32,738 bases of DNA from an uncultured Collinsella sp. Its GTDB lineage: Bacteria; Actinomycetota; Coriobacteriia; Coriobacteriales; Coriobacteriaceae. Numbering within the stretch: the stretch's first letter is position 1; each line of letters starts with the position of its first letter. Made by a program: the position numbers and the translations under genes. This document shows positions 6,728 through 15,090 of the stretch, piece after piece. The notes beneath the pieces were generated by a model. It ran no database searches. It saw only the letters and a list, made by a program, of their open reading frames with translations, and was not told the origin of the DNA. The DNA is taken from NCBI GenBank assembly GCA_900554325.1, contig USHA01000011.1, positions 1-32,738 on the forward strand, read 5' to 3'.

Positions 6728-9028
6728 CTACTTGATCTTGGTCGTACCCGGCGCCAGGTTGGGGTCGGTCTCGTTGGCCTCGGTCTGGAAGTGCTCGGTA
6801 TACACGTTCTTGCCGTCGCGGAACATCTCGTAGTACTGCATCTTGGCGTAATCCTCGCGCGCCTTGGTGGCGGCTGCGGCGGCGGCGTCGTCACCGGTGA
6901 CGTTGGAGGAGAGCGCCCAGCGCAGGCTGGCGTCCTCGTAGCCGACGGAGTTGATGGCGGGCAGCGACTCGCGCAGCGTCATGTGCGCTTTCTGGTAGTC
7001 GGTCAGCGGTGCGCCGATCAGCTGCATAAGCTGCGTGGACAGGTAGTTGGTGGACAGATCGTCGACCTCACTCGTTTGGTCGCAACCGGCAACGTCGTAG
7101 TTAGCCCAGATGATGTAGTCGGTCTGCCACAAGCGCTCCTGGTGGGTGGCGTCGTCCTCGCCGGTAAACCACTTATCGTTGAACTTGGATGGGAAGAACG
7201 GTTGGTGATCGCCCCAGAACACCACGACCACCTTGCGGTCGAGCTTGCTCAAGGCGTTGAGGAAGTAGCGCAGCGCCTGGTCGGACTGCTCAATGCACGA
7301 GACATACTCGTCGACATCGGACAGTGTGCCGTCCTCGACGGTCTTAGCGTCCAGGTCGGTCGCGTCGATGTTCAGGTGCATCTGCTTGTCGACCGGCAGC
7401 AGGCCCGTGTCGTAGCCCGAGTGGTTCTGCATGGTCACGTCGAAGATAAACTGCGGATCGGCGTTCTGGTCGAGCAGCTCAAGAATCTTGTCGTAGGTAG
7501 CCTGGTCGGTCACCATGCCGCGCAGGGTATCGGCGCCCTGGAAATCGTTGATGGACAGGAACTGGTCAAAACCAAAGTCCTTGTAGACGTTCTCGCGGTT
7601 CCAGTTGGTCGCGTGGTTGGGGTGCATAGCCGTGGTGGAATAGCCGAGCGATTTGAACTGCTCTGCCAGGTTCCCGGTCGTCTCCATGTTGTAGATGGTG
7701 TAGGGGTACACGCCCGAGCCCAGGTTGGCCATGGAGTTGCCGGTCATAAACTCAAACTCGGTATTGGCGGTGCCGCCGCCGTAGGCGCTCACGTAGAGCT
7801 TGCCGCGGCTGAGGCAGTTGGACAGGCTCTTAAAGTACTGCGGACCCTCGTAGCCGGCGCGCATCTCCTGATAGATTGAAAGGTCCGAGAAGGTCTCGTT
7901 CATGATGGCGATGACCGTGGGCTTCTCGCTGTCGAACTGCTCCTTTGCGGCGGTGCGCTCGTCACTCTTGGCTGCGTCGGACTTGTCGTAGGCCTTGGCG
8001 TACTTTTTGAGCGTGGCCTTGGCATCGTCAACGGAGTAGTCGGCGGGTTTGGGCGGCTTGATGGACTGCGCTGCACTAATAAAGGCGGGCAGGTAGCCCT
8101 CGCGCCAGTAGCTCTCGAGCGGGCGCCAGGTGTAGACAGTGATGCCGAGGGTGTTGTAGTAGTCGATAAGCGTGACGTGCGCGGTCACGCCGCCCAGGCA
8201 CAGCACCGCGACGAGCAGGTTGGTGAGCAGCATGCGCTTGGCATTGACAGCGCCCTTCTGACGGTGCGGTGCCACCAGACCGGCGTACTCGCACAGCAGC
8301 ATGGCGATGGCGGTAAAGCCCATGGACAGCACGCAGAACAGCGAGATCGAGAAGGTGTAGCCGTTGCCGGCGACCGCGGCGGCGGTGGAGATGGCCGAAA
8401 GGTCGCCCGGCTGGATGGGCATGGATTTAAACGTGATGACGAAGAACTCGGCAATGCCCAGGACAAAGAGGGCGAAGGCCAGGACGGCGGGAGCTGCGCC
8501 GTGGCGCTGGAATAGGAAGAACAGGCCGACCATGAGCGTGGTGATGATGGCCCACTCGAGCAGGATGCACAGGGGGTAGACCCAGGTAAAGTCGTGGTTG
8601 GATGAGACCTCCATACCCAGCAGCGCAAAGACGCCGGCGAGCAGCAGGCACAAGACGGCCGCGACGAGCGGTTTACCCACAAAGGCTCCGCGCAGGCGGG
8701 CGAGCTTGCCGGTGGGGGCGGGGGCGTCGGGCCCGGCGAACGCAAAGACGCGCGGGGCGATGCGGTCGCGGGCGATGCTGGCCCAAGCGCAGCCGGTGAG
8801 GATGGCGTTGGTCAGGATGAGCATCACGAAGGCGAGCGGCTCGTTCTGCGCGACGAGGCCAATAGCGCCCCAGACGGTCAAAAAGAGCTGGAACAGGCCA
8901 AAGGCGACGCTCCACCCAAGAGCGCTTTTGGCAACGGTGCCCGACTGAGCGCGAATGGCCTTGGCCTCGCGCAAGACAAGGTAGACGGTCGCCGCAAGAC
9001 CGACGAGCGAGATGGCGGCAGCGAACAT
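6728..9028 (-). CDS. LTA-synthase-family membrane phosphotransferase (sulfatase fold)
   Basis: A 766-residue protein. ATG 9028 is chosen because GAGGAG ends 7 bases before it; the GTG at 9043 overlaps that ribosome site. The N-terminal 300 residues hold about seven to eight hydrophobic helices, more than the five of LtaS. The extracellular C-terminal domain has the LtaS/alkaline-phosphatase active-site set: Glu378 (IMNETFSDL), nucleophile Thr420 (GGGTANTEFEF) and Asp607-His608 (FWGDHQPFF). LtaS-type enzymes move glycerol phosphate from phosphatidylglycerol onto glycolipid or glycan acceptors. In this organism the acceptor could be a lipoglycan or wall glycopolymer rather than classical lipoteichoic acid. 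It stands alone, and its 3' side carries long hairpins. Confidence 0.85.
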   Translation of the reverse strand: MFAAAISLVGLAATVYLVLREAKAIRAQSGTVAKSALGWSVAFGLFQLFLTVWGAIGLVAQNEPLAFVMLILTNAILTGCAWASIARDRIAPRVFAFAGPDAPAPTGKLARLRGAFVGKPLVAAVLCLLLAGVFALLGMEVSSNHDFTWVYPLCILLEWAIITTLMVGLFFLFQRHGAAPAVLAFALFVLGIAEFFVITFKSMPIQPGDLSAISTAAAVAGNGYTFSISLFCVLSMGFTAIAMLLCEYAGLVAPHRQKGAVNAKRMLLTNLLVAVLCLGGVTAHVTLIDYYNTLGITVYTWRPLESYWREGYLPAFISAAQSIKPPKPADYSVDDAKATLKKYAKAYDKSDAAKSDERTAAKEQFDSEKPTVIAIMNETFSDLSIYQEMRAGYEGPQYFKSLSNCLSRGKLYVSAYGGGTANTEFEFMTGNSMANLGSGVYPYTIYNMETTGNLAEQFKSLGYSTTAMHPNHATNWNRENVYKDFGFDQFLSINDFQGADTLRGMVTDQATYDKILELLDQNADPQFIFDVTMQNHSGYDTGLLPVDKQMHLNIDATDLDAKTVEDGTLSDVDEYVSCIEQSDQALRYFLNALSKLDRKVVVVFWGDHQPFFPSKFNDKWFTGEDDATHQERLWQTDYIIWANYDVAGCDQTSEVDDLSTNYLSTQLMQLIGAPLTDYQKAHMTLRESLPAINSVGYEDASLRWALSSNVTGDDAAAAAATKAREDYAKMQYYEMFRDGKNVYTEHFQTEANETDPNLAPGTTKIK

Positions 9029-9241
9029 GCTGAGACTCCTCACAAACTAAAACGTACGAAAGCGGGGGTTTACCCGATTGTTACCAAGATATGCGCTGCA
9101 ATTGGTGTCTGCGCACAACAACCAGCCATATTAACGCGCACGTGTGGCGGTGTGGCGCAATGTAGTGGCGACCTGCGCGATAATGGACGGGAATTACACG
9201 GAAACGTAAAGGCTTCTTAAAGAATTAGCGAGGATGAGGCG

Positions 9242-10090
9242 ATGAACGAGCAGGTTTGCACCAAGGCTGTGGATACGAACGGTTATCCGGTCGAGACGAC
9301 GGGCAATGCGGTGCTGGACACGTTGGAGCACCGTTCCTCCACGCGTGTCTTTGCGCGTGATGACGACGACCGCCCCGTGGCGGTGACCGACGAGCAGCGG
9401 GCGGCGATTCTGCATGCGGCGAGCCGTGCGCCGTCGGCAGGCGCCATGATGATGTATTCCATCGTAAGCATTCGCGAGCAGGCTACGCTGGACCGCCTCG
9501 CCGACCTGTGCGATCACCAGCCCATGATCGCCAAGGCGCCCTGGGCACTAATATTTGTGGTCGATTATGCCAAGTGGATCGATCTGTTTGAGCACGTGGG
9601 CTGCTTTGAGCCCGAGTTTGTAGAGCGCACGGGTAAGGCGCCCCGCCGCGCGCCGGGTTTGGGCGACTTTGCCATCGCGGCCCAGGACGCCGTGATCGCC
9701 GCGCAAAACGCCGTGGTTGCCGCCGAGGCTCTGGGCCTGGGGAGCTGCTATATCGGTGATATCGTCGAGAATGCCGAGGAAGTTGCCGAGCTGCTCGATC
9801 TGCCGCCCTATACCATGCCGCTGTCGATGCTCATCATCGGCACGCCCCGCAAGGAGCGCCCGGCTATTGCGCATCCCGTGGTGAACCTGGTGCACGAGGA
9901 GCGCTACTGCCGCGCCGATGCTGCGACCATGGACGCGCAGGTGGCCGAGATGGACGCGATGTTCCGTCCGCATGCCCGCGAGGTAGGCGAGCGCGTGGTG
10001 GATATCTACACCCGCAAGCACACGAGCCCCTTTATGGCCGAGATGAGCCGTTCCATGGAGTGGTGGTTCAAAAACTGGCTCGGCAAGTAA
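9242..10090 (+). CDS. Nitroreductase-family FMN oxidoreductase
   Basis: A 282-residue cytoplasmic protein, start ATG 9242 with GAGG 8 bases upstream. The N-terminal EHRSSTRVFA segment is the FMN-contacting RRSxRxF motif of the family, and RAPSAGAMMMY matches the second FMN-binding APSA/N region. The central helix AAQDAVIAAQNAVVAAEALG followed by GLGSCYIGDI and LIIGTPRKERP is the typical nitroreductase C-terminal half. The C-terminal 60 residues after the core are an extension without recognised domain. Family members reduce nitro, quinone or flavin substrates with NAD(P)H; the natural substrate is not predictable. It is divergent from the LTA-synthase-like gene with a 213-bp gap in which no clear promoter stands out. 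Confidence 0.85.
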   Translation: MNEQVCTKAVDTNGYPVETTGNAVLDTLEHRSSTRVFARDDDDRPVAVTDEQRAAILHAASRAPSAGAMMMYSIVSIREQATLDRLADLCDHQPMIAKAPWALIFVVDYAKWIDLFEHVGCFEPEFVERTGKAPRRAPGLGDFAIAAQDAVIAAQNAVVAAEALGLGSCYIGDIVENAEEVAELLDLPPYTMPLSMLIIGTPRKERPAIAHPVVNLVHEERYCRADAATMDAQVAEMDAMFRPHAREVGERVVDIYTRKHTSPFMAEMSRSMEWWFKNWLGK

Positions 10091-10101
10091 CGAATGCGGC
10101 G

Positions 10102-10132
10102 ATGCGACAAAGGGACAGTCCCTTTGTCACAT
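10102..10132. repeat. Short palindromic repeat, GACAAAGGGACAGTCCCTTTGTC family
   Basis: ATGCGACAAAGGGA (10102-10115) and its near-perfect complement (10119-10132, one mismatch) are separated by CAG. A close relative lies at 23468-23498 and the GGGACxGTCC core recurs elsewhere in the window, so this is a dispersed element. Here it lies just after the nitroreductase stop, without a T tail. Confidence 0.75.
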
Positions 10133-10215
10133 TCCATATCGCCGCGGTAGCCTAAAGACTGTATAAATCTTTATCTAGCTGGGAAAACAGTGCATTAAAA
10201 CATGGGCCGATTACC

Positions 10216-10221
10216 TATAAT
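10216..10221 (+). promoter_or_regulatory. -10 element of kup
   Basis: A perfect TATAAT (10216-10221) lies 36 bases upstream of the kup ATG. The best -35 is a weak TGCATT/CATTAA at 10191-10198. A weak -35 with an ideal -10 suggests activator dependence. Confidence 0.5.
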
Positions 10222-10256
10222 CCCTTCGAACATTAAAGTTGGGAGGAAACCGGCTT

Positions 10257-12284
10257 ATGGAACAAAAGGCCAAGGAGGCAGCCTCGCACGCTGCGATTCC
10301 TGTGAGCATCTCGGCGATGCTCGTCACGCTGGGCGTGGTGTACGGCGATATCGGCACCAGCCCTATGTATGTAACCAAGGCGCTCGTTGCCGGCAACGGC
10401 GGCATCGGAAGCGTCACGGAGGAGTTCGTGCTCGGCGCGCTCTCCCTTGTCGTGTGGACGGTCACGCTGCTGACCACCATCAAGTATGTGCTCATCTCGC
10501 TGCGCGCCGATAACCATGGTGAGGGCGGCATCTTTGCCCTGTACAGCCTGGTCAAGCGCTGCGGCAAGTGGCTTATCATCCCCGCCATGCTGGGTGGCGC
10601 CGCGCTGCTCGCCGACGGCATCCTGACGCCGGCCGTTACCGTTACCACGGCCATCGAGGGCCTGCGCACCATCCCGGCGGTCCATGCCGTGCTGGGCGAT
10701 GACCAGGGCCGCGTCGTCGCCATCACGCTCGCCATCATCATCGTGCTCTTCTTGGTACAGCGCATCGGTACGGCCAAGATCGGTCACGCCTTTGGCCCCA
10801 TCATGACGCTGTGGTTCCTGTTCCTGGGCGGCACGGGTCTGTTTTTTGTATTCCAGCACCCCGCCGTGCTGCTGTGCCTCAACCCGCTGCGCGGCATCGC
10901 CTTTTTGCTGAGCCCCAACAACCATGCGGGCATCATGATTCTGGGCAGCTGCTTCCTCGCCACCACCGGTGCCGAGGCGCTCTACTCCGACATGGGCCAC
11001 GTCGGCCGCGGCAACATCTACGCTACCTGGCCATTCGTTAAGTGCTGCCTGCTGCTGTCCTATATGGGTCAGGGCGCTTGGCTTATGAACAACGCTGCCA
11101 ACCCCGAGCTCATGGGCATTGCCGACCTCAACCCGTTCTACCAGATGCTCGCCCCGGGCCTGCGCCCGTTTGCCGTAGGCCTTTCCACCGTCGCGGCCAT
11201 CATTGCCTCGCAGGCGCTCATCACCGGCGCATTCTCGCTGGTGTCCGAGGCCAGCCGTCTGGACCTTATGCCGCACATGCAGGTCTTCTACCCTGCCGAG
11301 ACCAAGGGCCAGCTCTACATCCCCATGGTCAACAACGTCATGCTTGTCGGCTGCGTCATCGTGGTGCTGCTGTTCCAGAACTCGGCGCATATGGAAGCCG
11401 CCTACGGCCTTGCCATTACGCTGACTATGATGTGCACCACGCTGCTGCTCTTCTTCTACCTGCACGAGGAGCGCAAGCTCAAGGTTGCTCCGTGGATCTT
11501 CGCGGCCTTCTTCCTTTTGCTCGAAGGCTTCTTCTTCGTGAGCTCGCTCACCAAGTTCTTCCACGGCGGCTACTTCACCATCCTCATGGCTGCACTCATC
11601 ATGGGCATTATGGTGTGCTGGTACAACGGCACGGCGGTCGAGCAGCGCCAGTTTACGCTGCTGCCGCTGCGTAGCTACCTGCCGCAGCTCAAGCGCCTGC
11701 GCGACGACGACCGTTACGAGCGCATGAGCGACAACATCGTGTACCTGACCAAGGACACCCATACCGACTACATCGACCGCGATATCGTCTATTCGATCTT
11801 GGACAAGCATCCCAAGCGTGCCCACGCTTGGTGGTTTGTGAATGTCGAGACCATGGACGAACCGCACACCTTTGCCTATTCGGTCGAGACGTTCGGCACC
11901 GACTACGTGTTCCGCGTGCATCTGTACCTGGGCTACAAGATTAACCAGCGCGTCAATGCCTACTTGCGTCAGGTTGTTCAGGACCTGGCCGCCACTGGCG
12001 AGCTGCCGCCGCAGACGCATGACTACTCGGTCTACAAGGATCCGGGTAACATCGGCACGTTCAAGTTCGTCCTGATCCGTAAGCTGCTGGCACCCGAAAG
12101 CGATGTGGAGCCGAGCGAGCGTACGGCTATCACGCTCAAGTACATCATCCGCCGTGCCGCCGGCACGCCCGCGCGTTGGTACGGCCTGGAGAACTCCAAC
12201 GTGAGCTTTGAGTACGTGCCGCTGTTCACCAAGTTCAAAGCCGTGAACAAGATGCAGCGTCTGGCTCCCAACGAGCGGCCGTAG
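10257..12284 (+). CDS. kup: Kup-type potassium uptake protein
   Basis: A 675-residue membrane transporter. ATG 10257 is preceded by GGGAGGAA (10241-10248, spacer 8); an in-frame TTG at 10239 lies on that ribosome site and is rejected. Residues 26-36 read GVVYGDIGTSP, the hallmark of the KUP/HAK/KT family, and about 12 hydrophobic helices follow to residue about 470. The acidic or polar motifs of the conduction path (YGD, ALYSDMGH) are present. The C-terminal 200 residues form the cytoplasmic KUP domain. The protein imports K+ with protons. It is followed by a small membrane protein and then a KdpD/KdpE-like two-component pair, suggesting a local K+ regulation block. No ydaO-type riboswitch is evident in its leader. 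Confidence 0.93.
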   Translation: MEQKAKEAASHAAIPVSISAMLVTLGVVYGDIGTSPMYVTKALVAGNGGIGSVTEEFVLGALSLVVWTVTLLTTIKYVLISLRADNHGEGGIFALYSLVKRCGKWLIIPAMLGGAALLADGILTPAVTVTTAIEGLRTIPAVHAVLGDDQGRVVAITLAIIIVLFLVQRIGTAKIGHAFGPIMTLWFLFLGGTGLFFVFQHPAVLLCLNPLRGIAFLLSPNNHAGIMILGSCFLATTGAEALYSDMGHVGRGNIYATWPFVKCCLLLSYMGQGAWLMNNAANPELMGIADLNPFYQMLAPGLRPFAVGLSTVAAIIASQALITGAFSLVSEASRLDLMPHMQVFYPAETKGQLYIPMVNNVMLVGCVIVVLLFQNSAHMEAAYGLAITLTMMCTTLLLFFYLHEERKLKVAPWIFAAFFLLLEGFFFVSSLTKFFHGGYFTILMAALIMGIMVCWYNGTAVEQRQFTLLPLRSYLPQLKRLRDDDRYERMSDNIVYLTKDTHTDYIDRDIVYSILDKHPKRAHAWWFVNVETMDEPHTFAYSVETFGTDYVFRVHLYLGYKINQRVNAYLRQVVQDLAATGELPPQTHDYSVYKDPGNIGTFKFVLIRKLLAPESDVEPSERTAITLKYIIRRAAGTPARWYGLENSNVSFEYVPLFTKFKAVNKMQRLAPNERP

Positions 12285-12345
12285 GCGCCGACAGGTTGCA
12301 CGGAGTTGGTTTTCGATGGACAAGATTGAGGCCGGGGAGGCAAAC

Positions 12346-12540
12346 ATGGATGCAAAGATGCTTGATGGCCGCGAGGTGGTTGCCGAGCTGGTACGTGAGG
12401 CACGCGCCGACGCCGCCGAAGATCGGTTTTTGACGAACCGTGCCAACATGGATATGGCCGACCGCGTGATCTCGATCGTGGCACTGGTATTTGGAGCGGT
12501 GTGCGTGTGTGCCCTGCTCGCGCACGTGCTGTTTGTCTAG
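12346..12540 (+). CDS. Small single-span membrane protein downstream of kup
   Basis: A 64-residue hypothetical protein. ATG 12346 has an excellent GGGGAGG (12334-12340, spacer 5); ATG 12316 in the same frame (74 residues) is possible with a weaker site. The N-terminal two thirds is charged (EVVAELVREARADAAEDRF), followed by one hydrophobic helix (VISIVALVFGAVCVCALLAHVLF) ending at the C-terminus, a tail-anchored layout. It lies 61 bases after kup and before a terminator, so it is probably co-transcribed with kup. No family is recognised. It could be an accessory or regulatory subunit of the transporter, but this rests only on position. Confidence 0.6.
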   Translation: MDAKMLDGREVVAELVREARADAAEDRFLTNRANMDMADRVISIVALVFGAVCVCALLAHVLFV

Positions 12541-12585
12541 CGACCGCCGGTTGCAAAGGCTATACACTTGGAACCACCACAAGGG

Positions 12586-12630
12586 AAACCACCACAAAGG
12601 TGCCTGTCCCCTGTGGTGGTTTTTGTTTTT
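12586..12630 (+). terminator. Terminator/repeat between the kup unit and the kinase gene
   Basis: AAACCACCACA (12586-12596) pairs perfectly with TGTGGTGGTTT (12612-12622), loop 15 bases, then TTTGTTTTT. A partial extra copy of the left arm (AACCACCACAAGGG) lies at 12572-12585, and the loop carries GTGCCTGTCCCC, related to the dispersed GGGACAG repeats. It works as a terminator after the kup transcript. The kinase ATG begins only about 20 bases later, so it may act as an attenuator for kinase expression. Confidence 0.7.
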
Positions 12631-12650
12631 GAGAGAGGGGCGGGGCGCTG

Positions 12651-14276
12651 ATGGACGTCCGTACGGACGGTGATATTGCCGATAGCTTTTGGTGGCGGCG
12701 CACAACGCTGACGCGCCGCACTCCTCTGTATGACGCCTGCGTGTCGGTGGGGCTGTTGGTCGCGGCGACGATTGTGGGCGCGCTGCTCGACCATCCGGGT
12801 CTCGCGCCGAGCATCATGATCGTCTATGTGTTCGCCGTTCAGCTGTGCGCATTCTTTACCTGGAGTCGCCTGTATTGCTTGCTGAGCTCGGCTGCCGCCG
12901 TGGCGCTCTACAACTTCTTGTTTGTCGACCCGCGCTACTCGCTGTCGCTTATCGACCGCGTCTATCCCGGCATGTTCTTCATCATGTTTGTGGTCTCGCT
13001 CGTGTCGAGCTCGATTGCGTTGGCCCTGCGCCGCGCCTTGGCACAGGCTGCCGCTAGTGACCGCCGAACGCATATGGTGCTCGAGACCAACCGCATGCTG
13101 CAGCGGTGCGCCGATCAGCAGCAGATTGTCCATGCCATGGCAACGCAGCTGGCGCGTCTTTCGGGCTGTCCGGTCGTGTGGTACAGCGCCGACGCCGAGG
13201 GCGATGACCTGCTGCCGCGTGCGACATACACGGCCGTGGGCGATGCCGCGCCGGTGCATGAACTGGCGCCGCAGATGCCGCCGCGGCTCTCGGCGTCCGC
13301 CTATGTGGGAACGCCGCTCGATGCCACTTATGGCGGCTCGGCGTTTTATGGCATCTACCTGACGGTTCGCACGGGCGACGGCTTCGTGCGCTCGAGCGAC
13401 CCCGCCTCGGTGGTGGGCGTGCTGGCTATCGTTGCCGAACCCGACGTGCTAACGCACGAGGAACGGACACTTGCCGATGCCATCGTGAGCGAAGGCGAGC
13501 TGGCGCTCGATCGCGCCCGCGCCATGGAGGCCCGCGAGGAAGCGGCGGTGCTCGCCAAAAACGAACAGCTGCGCGCCAACCTGCTGCGCTCCATCTCGCA
13601 TGATCTGCGCACGCCGCTTACCAGTATTTCGGGTAATGCCGACGTGCTGCTCGACCAGGGCTCGACCGGCACTGCAGTGCTCGATGCCCAGACGCGCCGC
13701 GGCCTGCTTCTATCCATTCGCTCGGATGCGCTGTGGCTCAACGCCACCGTCGAGAATCTGCTTGCCATCACCAAGCTCGAGGGTGGCGGTATGCGCCTGT
13801 CGACCACGCTCGAGCTCATGGACGATATCGTCGAGGAGGCGCTGCGCCACGTAAATCCGGCCGTGCGCGAGCACGACCTTAAGGTGGTGGCGTGCGATGA
13901 GCCGGCGCTCGTCAATGTCGATGCGCGCCTGATGGTGCAGCTGGTGGTCAATCTGGTGAACAACGCCATCACCTATACGCCCGCGGGCTCGCATATCATG
14001 ATTTCGATTAGCGTCGACGATGGACGCGTGGCGTGCTCGGTGGCCGATGATGGTCCGGGCATCGCACCCGAGGATCGCGAGCGGATCTTCGAGTCGTTCT
14101 ATACCGCCAACCATGGTCTGGCCGACAGCCACCGCAGCGTTGGCCTGGGTCTTTCGCTCTGCCGCTCCATTGCGTTGGCACATGGCGGTAGCATAGAGGT
14201 TGCCGCGGCGGACCCGCACGGCTCGGTCTTTACGATTGAACTTCCCGCCGCCGACGTTTCGTTTGATAAGGAGTAG
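12651..14276 (+). CDS. KdpD-like sensor histidine kinase lacking the N-terminal KdpD/Usp module
   Basis: A 541-residue membrane kinase, ATG 12651 preceded by a GGGGCGGGG run. Residues 25-125 hold four short hydrophobic helices in the arrangement of the DUF4118 membrane domain of KdpD (LYNFLFVDPRYSL is typical). Residues 140-290 look like a GAF domain. The dimerisation helix has the phospho-acceptor His317 in SISHDLRTPLTSI, followed by an ATPase domain with N box VNLVNNAITYTP, G1 DDGPGIAPED and G2 GLGLSLC. E. coli KdpD (about 890 residues) carries an additional N-terminal KdpD plus Usp part that binds c-di-AMP in some bacteria; it is absent here. The gene is followed 4 bases later by its response regulator. 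The likely signal is K+ or turgor, by family and by the adjacent kup. Confidence 0.88.
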   Translation: MDVRTDGDIADSFWWRRTTLTRRTPLYDACVSVGLLVAATIVGALLDHPGLAPSIMIVYVFAVQLCAFFTWSRLYCLLSSAAAVALYNFLFVDPRYSLSLIDRVYPGMFFIMFVVSLVSSSIALALRRALAQAAASDRRTHMVLETNRMLQRCADQQQIVHAMATQLARLSGCPVVWYSADAEGDDLLPRATYTAVGDAAPVHELAPQMPPRLSASAYVGTPLDATYGGSAFYGIYLTVRTGDGFVRSSDPASVVGVLAIVAEPDVLTHEERTLADAIVSEGELALDRARAMEAREEAAVLAKNEQLRANLLRSISHDLRTPLTSISGNADVLLDQGSTGTAVLDAQTRRGLLLSIRSDALWLNATVENLLAITKLEGGGMRLSTTLELMDDIVEEALRHVNPAVREHDLKVVACDEPALVNVDARLMVQLVVNLVNNAITYTPAGSHIMISISVDDGRVACSVADDGPGIAPEDRERIFESFYTANHGLADSHRSVGLGLSLCRSIALAHGGSIEVAAADPHGSVFTIELPAADVSFDKE

Positions 14277-14280
14277 CGCT

Positions 14281-14994
14281 GTGTCGAACTCTGCCGTAAA
14301 ACCGCTCATCTTGGTCGTTGAGGACGACCCCGCTGTCCGCAATCTTATCGTTGCCGCGCTCGAGGCGCACGGCTTGCGCCATATGGCTGTGGAGACCGCC
14401 CATGCCGCCATCGCCGCCGCCTCATCGCAGGCGCCGAGCATTGTGCTGCTCGATCTGGGCCTGCCCGATATGGACGGCGTCAAGGTGGTGGAGTCGGTGC
14501 GCGCATGGTCGGGCATGCCGATTATCGTGGTCTCGGCGCGCAGCGAGGATGCGGACAAAATCCGCGCGCTCGATGCCGGTGCCGACGACTATCTGACCAA
14601 GCCGTTTTCGGTCGAGGAACTGCTCGCGCGCATTCGCACGACGCTCAGGCGCCTTTCGTATGCGCAGACGGGCGGCGTTGTCTCCGAGGGCTCGTTCGAT
14701 ACCGGTGAGCTGCATATCGATTTTGATGCCGGCATCGCCACGATGGATGGCGAGGAACTGCATCTGACGCCGATCGAGTATAAGCTCCTGTGCCTGCTGG
14801 CGCATAACGCCGACAAGGTACTGACGCACCAGTTTATCCTGCACGAGATTTGGGGCACGGCGACCAAGAGCGACCTGGCGAGCCTGCGTGTCTTTATGGG
14901 CACGCTGCGCAAGAAGATCGAGTCCGACCCCGCGCATCCGCGCTATATCCAGACGCACGTGGGTATTGGTTACCGATTGGTCATCCAGGGATAG
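14281..14994 (+). CDS. kdpE: KdpE-like OmpR-family response regulator
   Basis: A 237-residue regulator. GTG 14281 with AAGGAG at 14268-14273 (spacer 7) gives a start right before the receiver domain; upstream in-frame starts lie inside the kinase gene. The receiver has the acidic pair Glu14-Asp15-Asp16, phospho-acceptor Asp58 (LLDLGLPDMDG), the switch serine in VVSARSE and the KPF lysine. The C-terminal winged helix contains LTPIEYKLLCLLAHNADKV and ends in HVGIGYRL, typical of OmpR/KdpE. It is encoded as an operon with the kinase. No kdpFABC genes follow, so the nearest plausible target is kup or loci outside the window. Confidence 0.9.
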   Translation: MSNSAVKPLILVVEDDPAVRNLIVAALEAHGLRHMAVETAHAAIAAASSQAPSIVLLDLGLPDMDGVKVVESVRAWSGMPIIVVSARSEDADKIRALDAGADDYLTKPFSVEELLARIRTTLRRLSYAQTGGVVSEGSFDTGELHIDFDAGIATMDGEELHLTPIEYKLLCLLAHNADKVLTHQFILHEIWGTATKSDLASLRVFMGTLRKKIESDPAHPRYIQTHVGIGYRLVIQG

Positions 14995-15019
14995 GTCGGC
15001 ATCCGCCATCCCAATATGA

Positions 15020-15090
15020 GTTGCGGTGAAATACGGTCTAAATTTGCCTAATTCCAGGCAAGCAGTCCATATTCCACCGCAACTTTTTTA
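15020..15090 (+). terminator. Nested terminator between kdpE and rlmL
   Basis: Outer arms GTTGCGGTG (15020-15028) and CACCGCAAC (15075-15083), extendable inward with a mismatch, enclose a second hairpin TTGCCT (15044-15049) / AGGCAA (15056-15061). The outer stem ends in TTTTTTA, so it terminates rightward transcription from kdpE. It closes 5 bases before the rlmL stop. Confidence 0.75.
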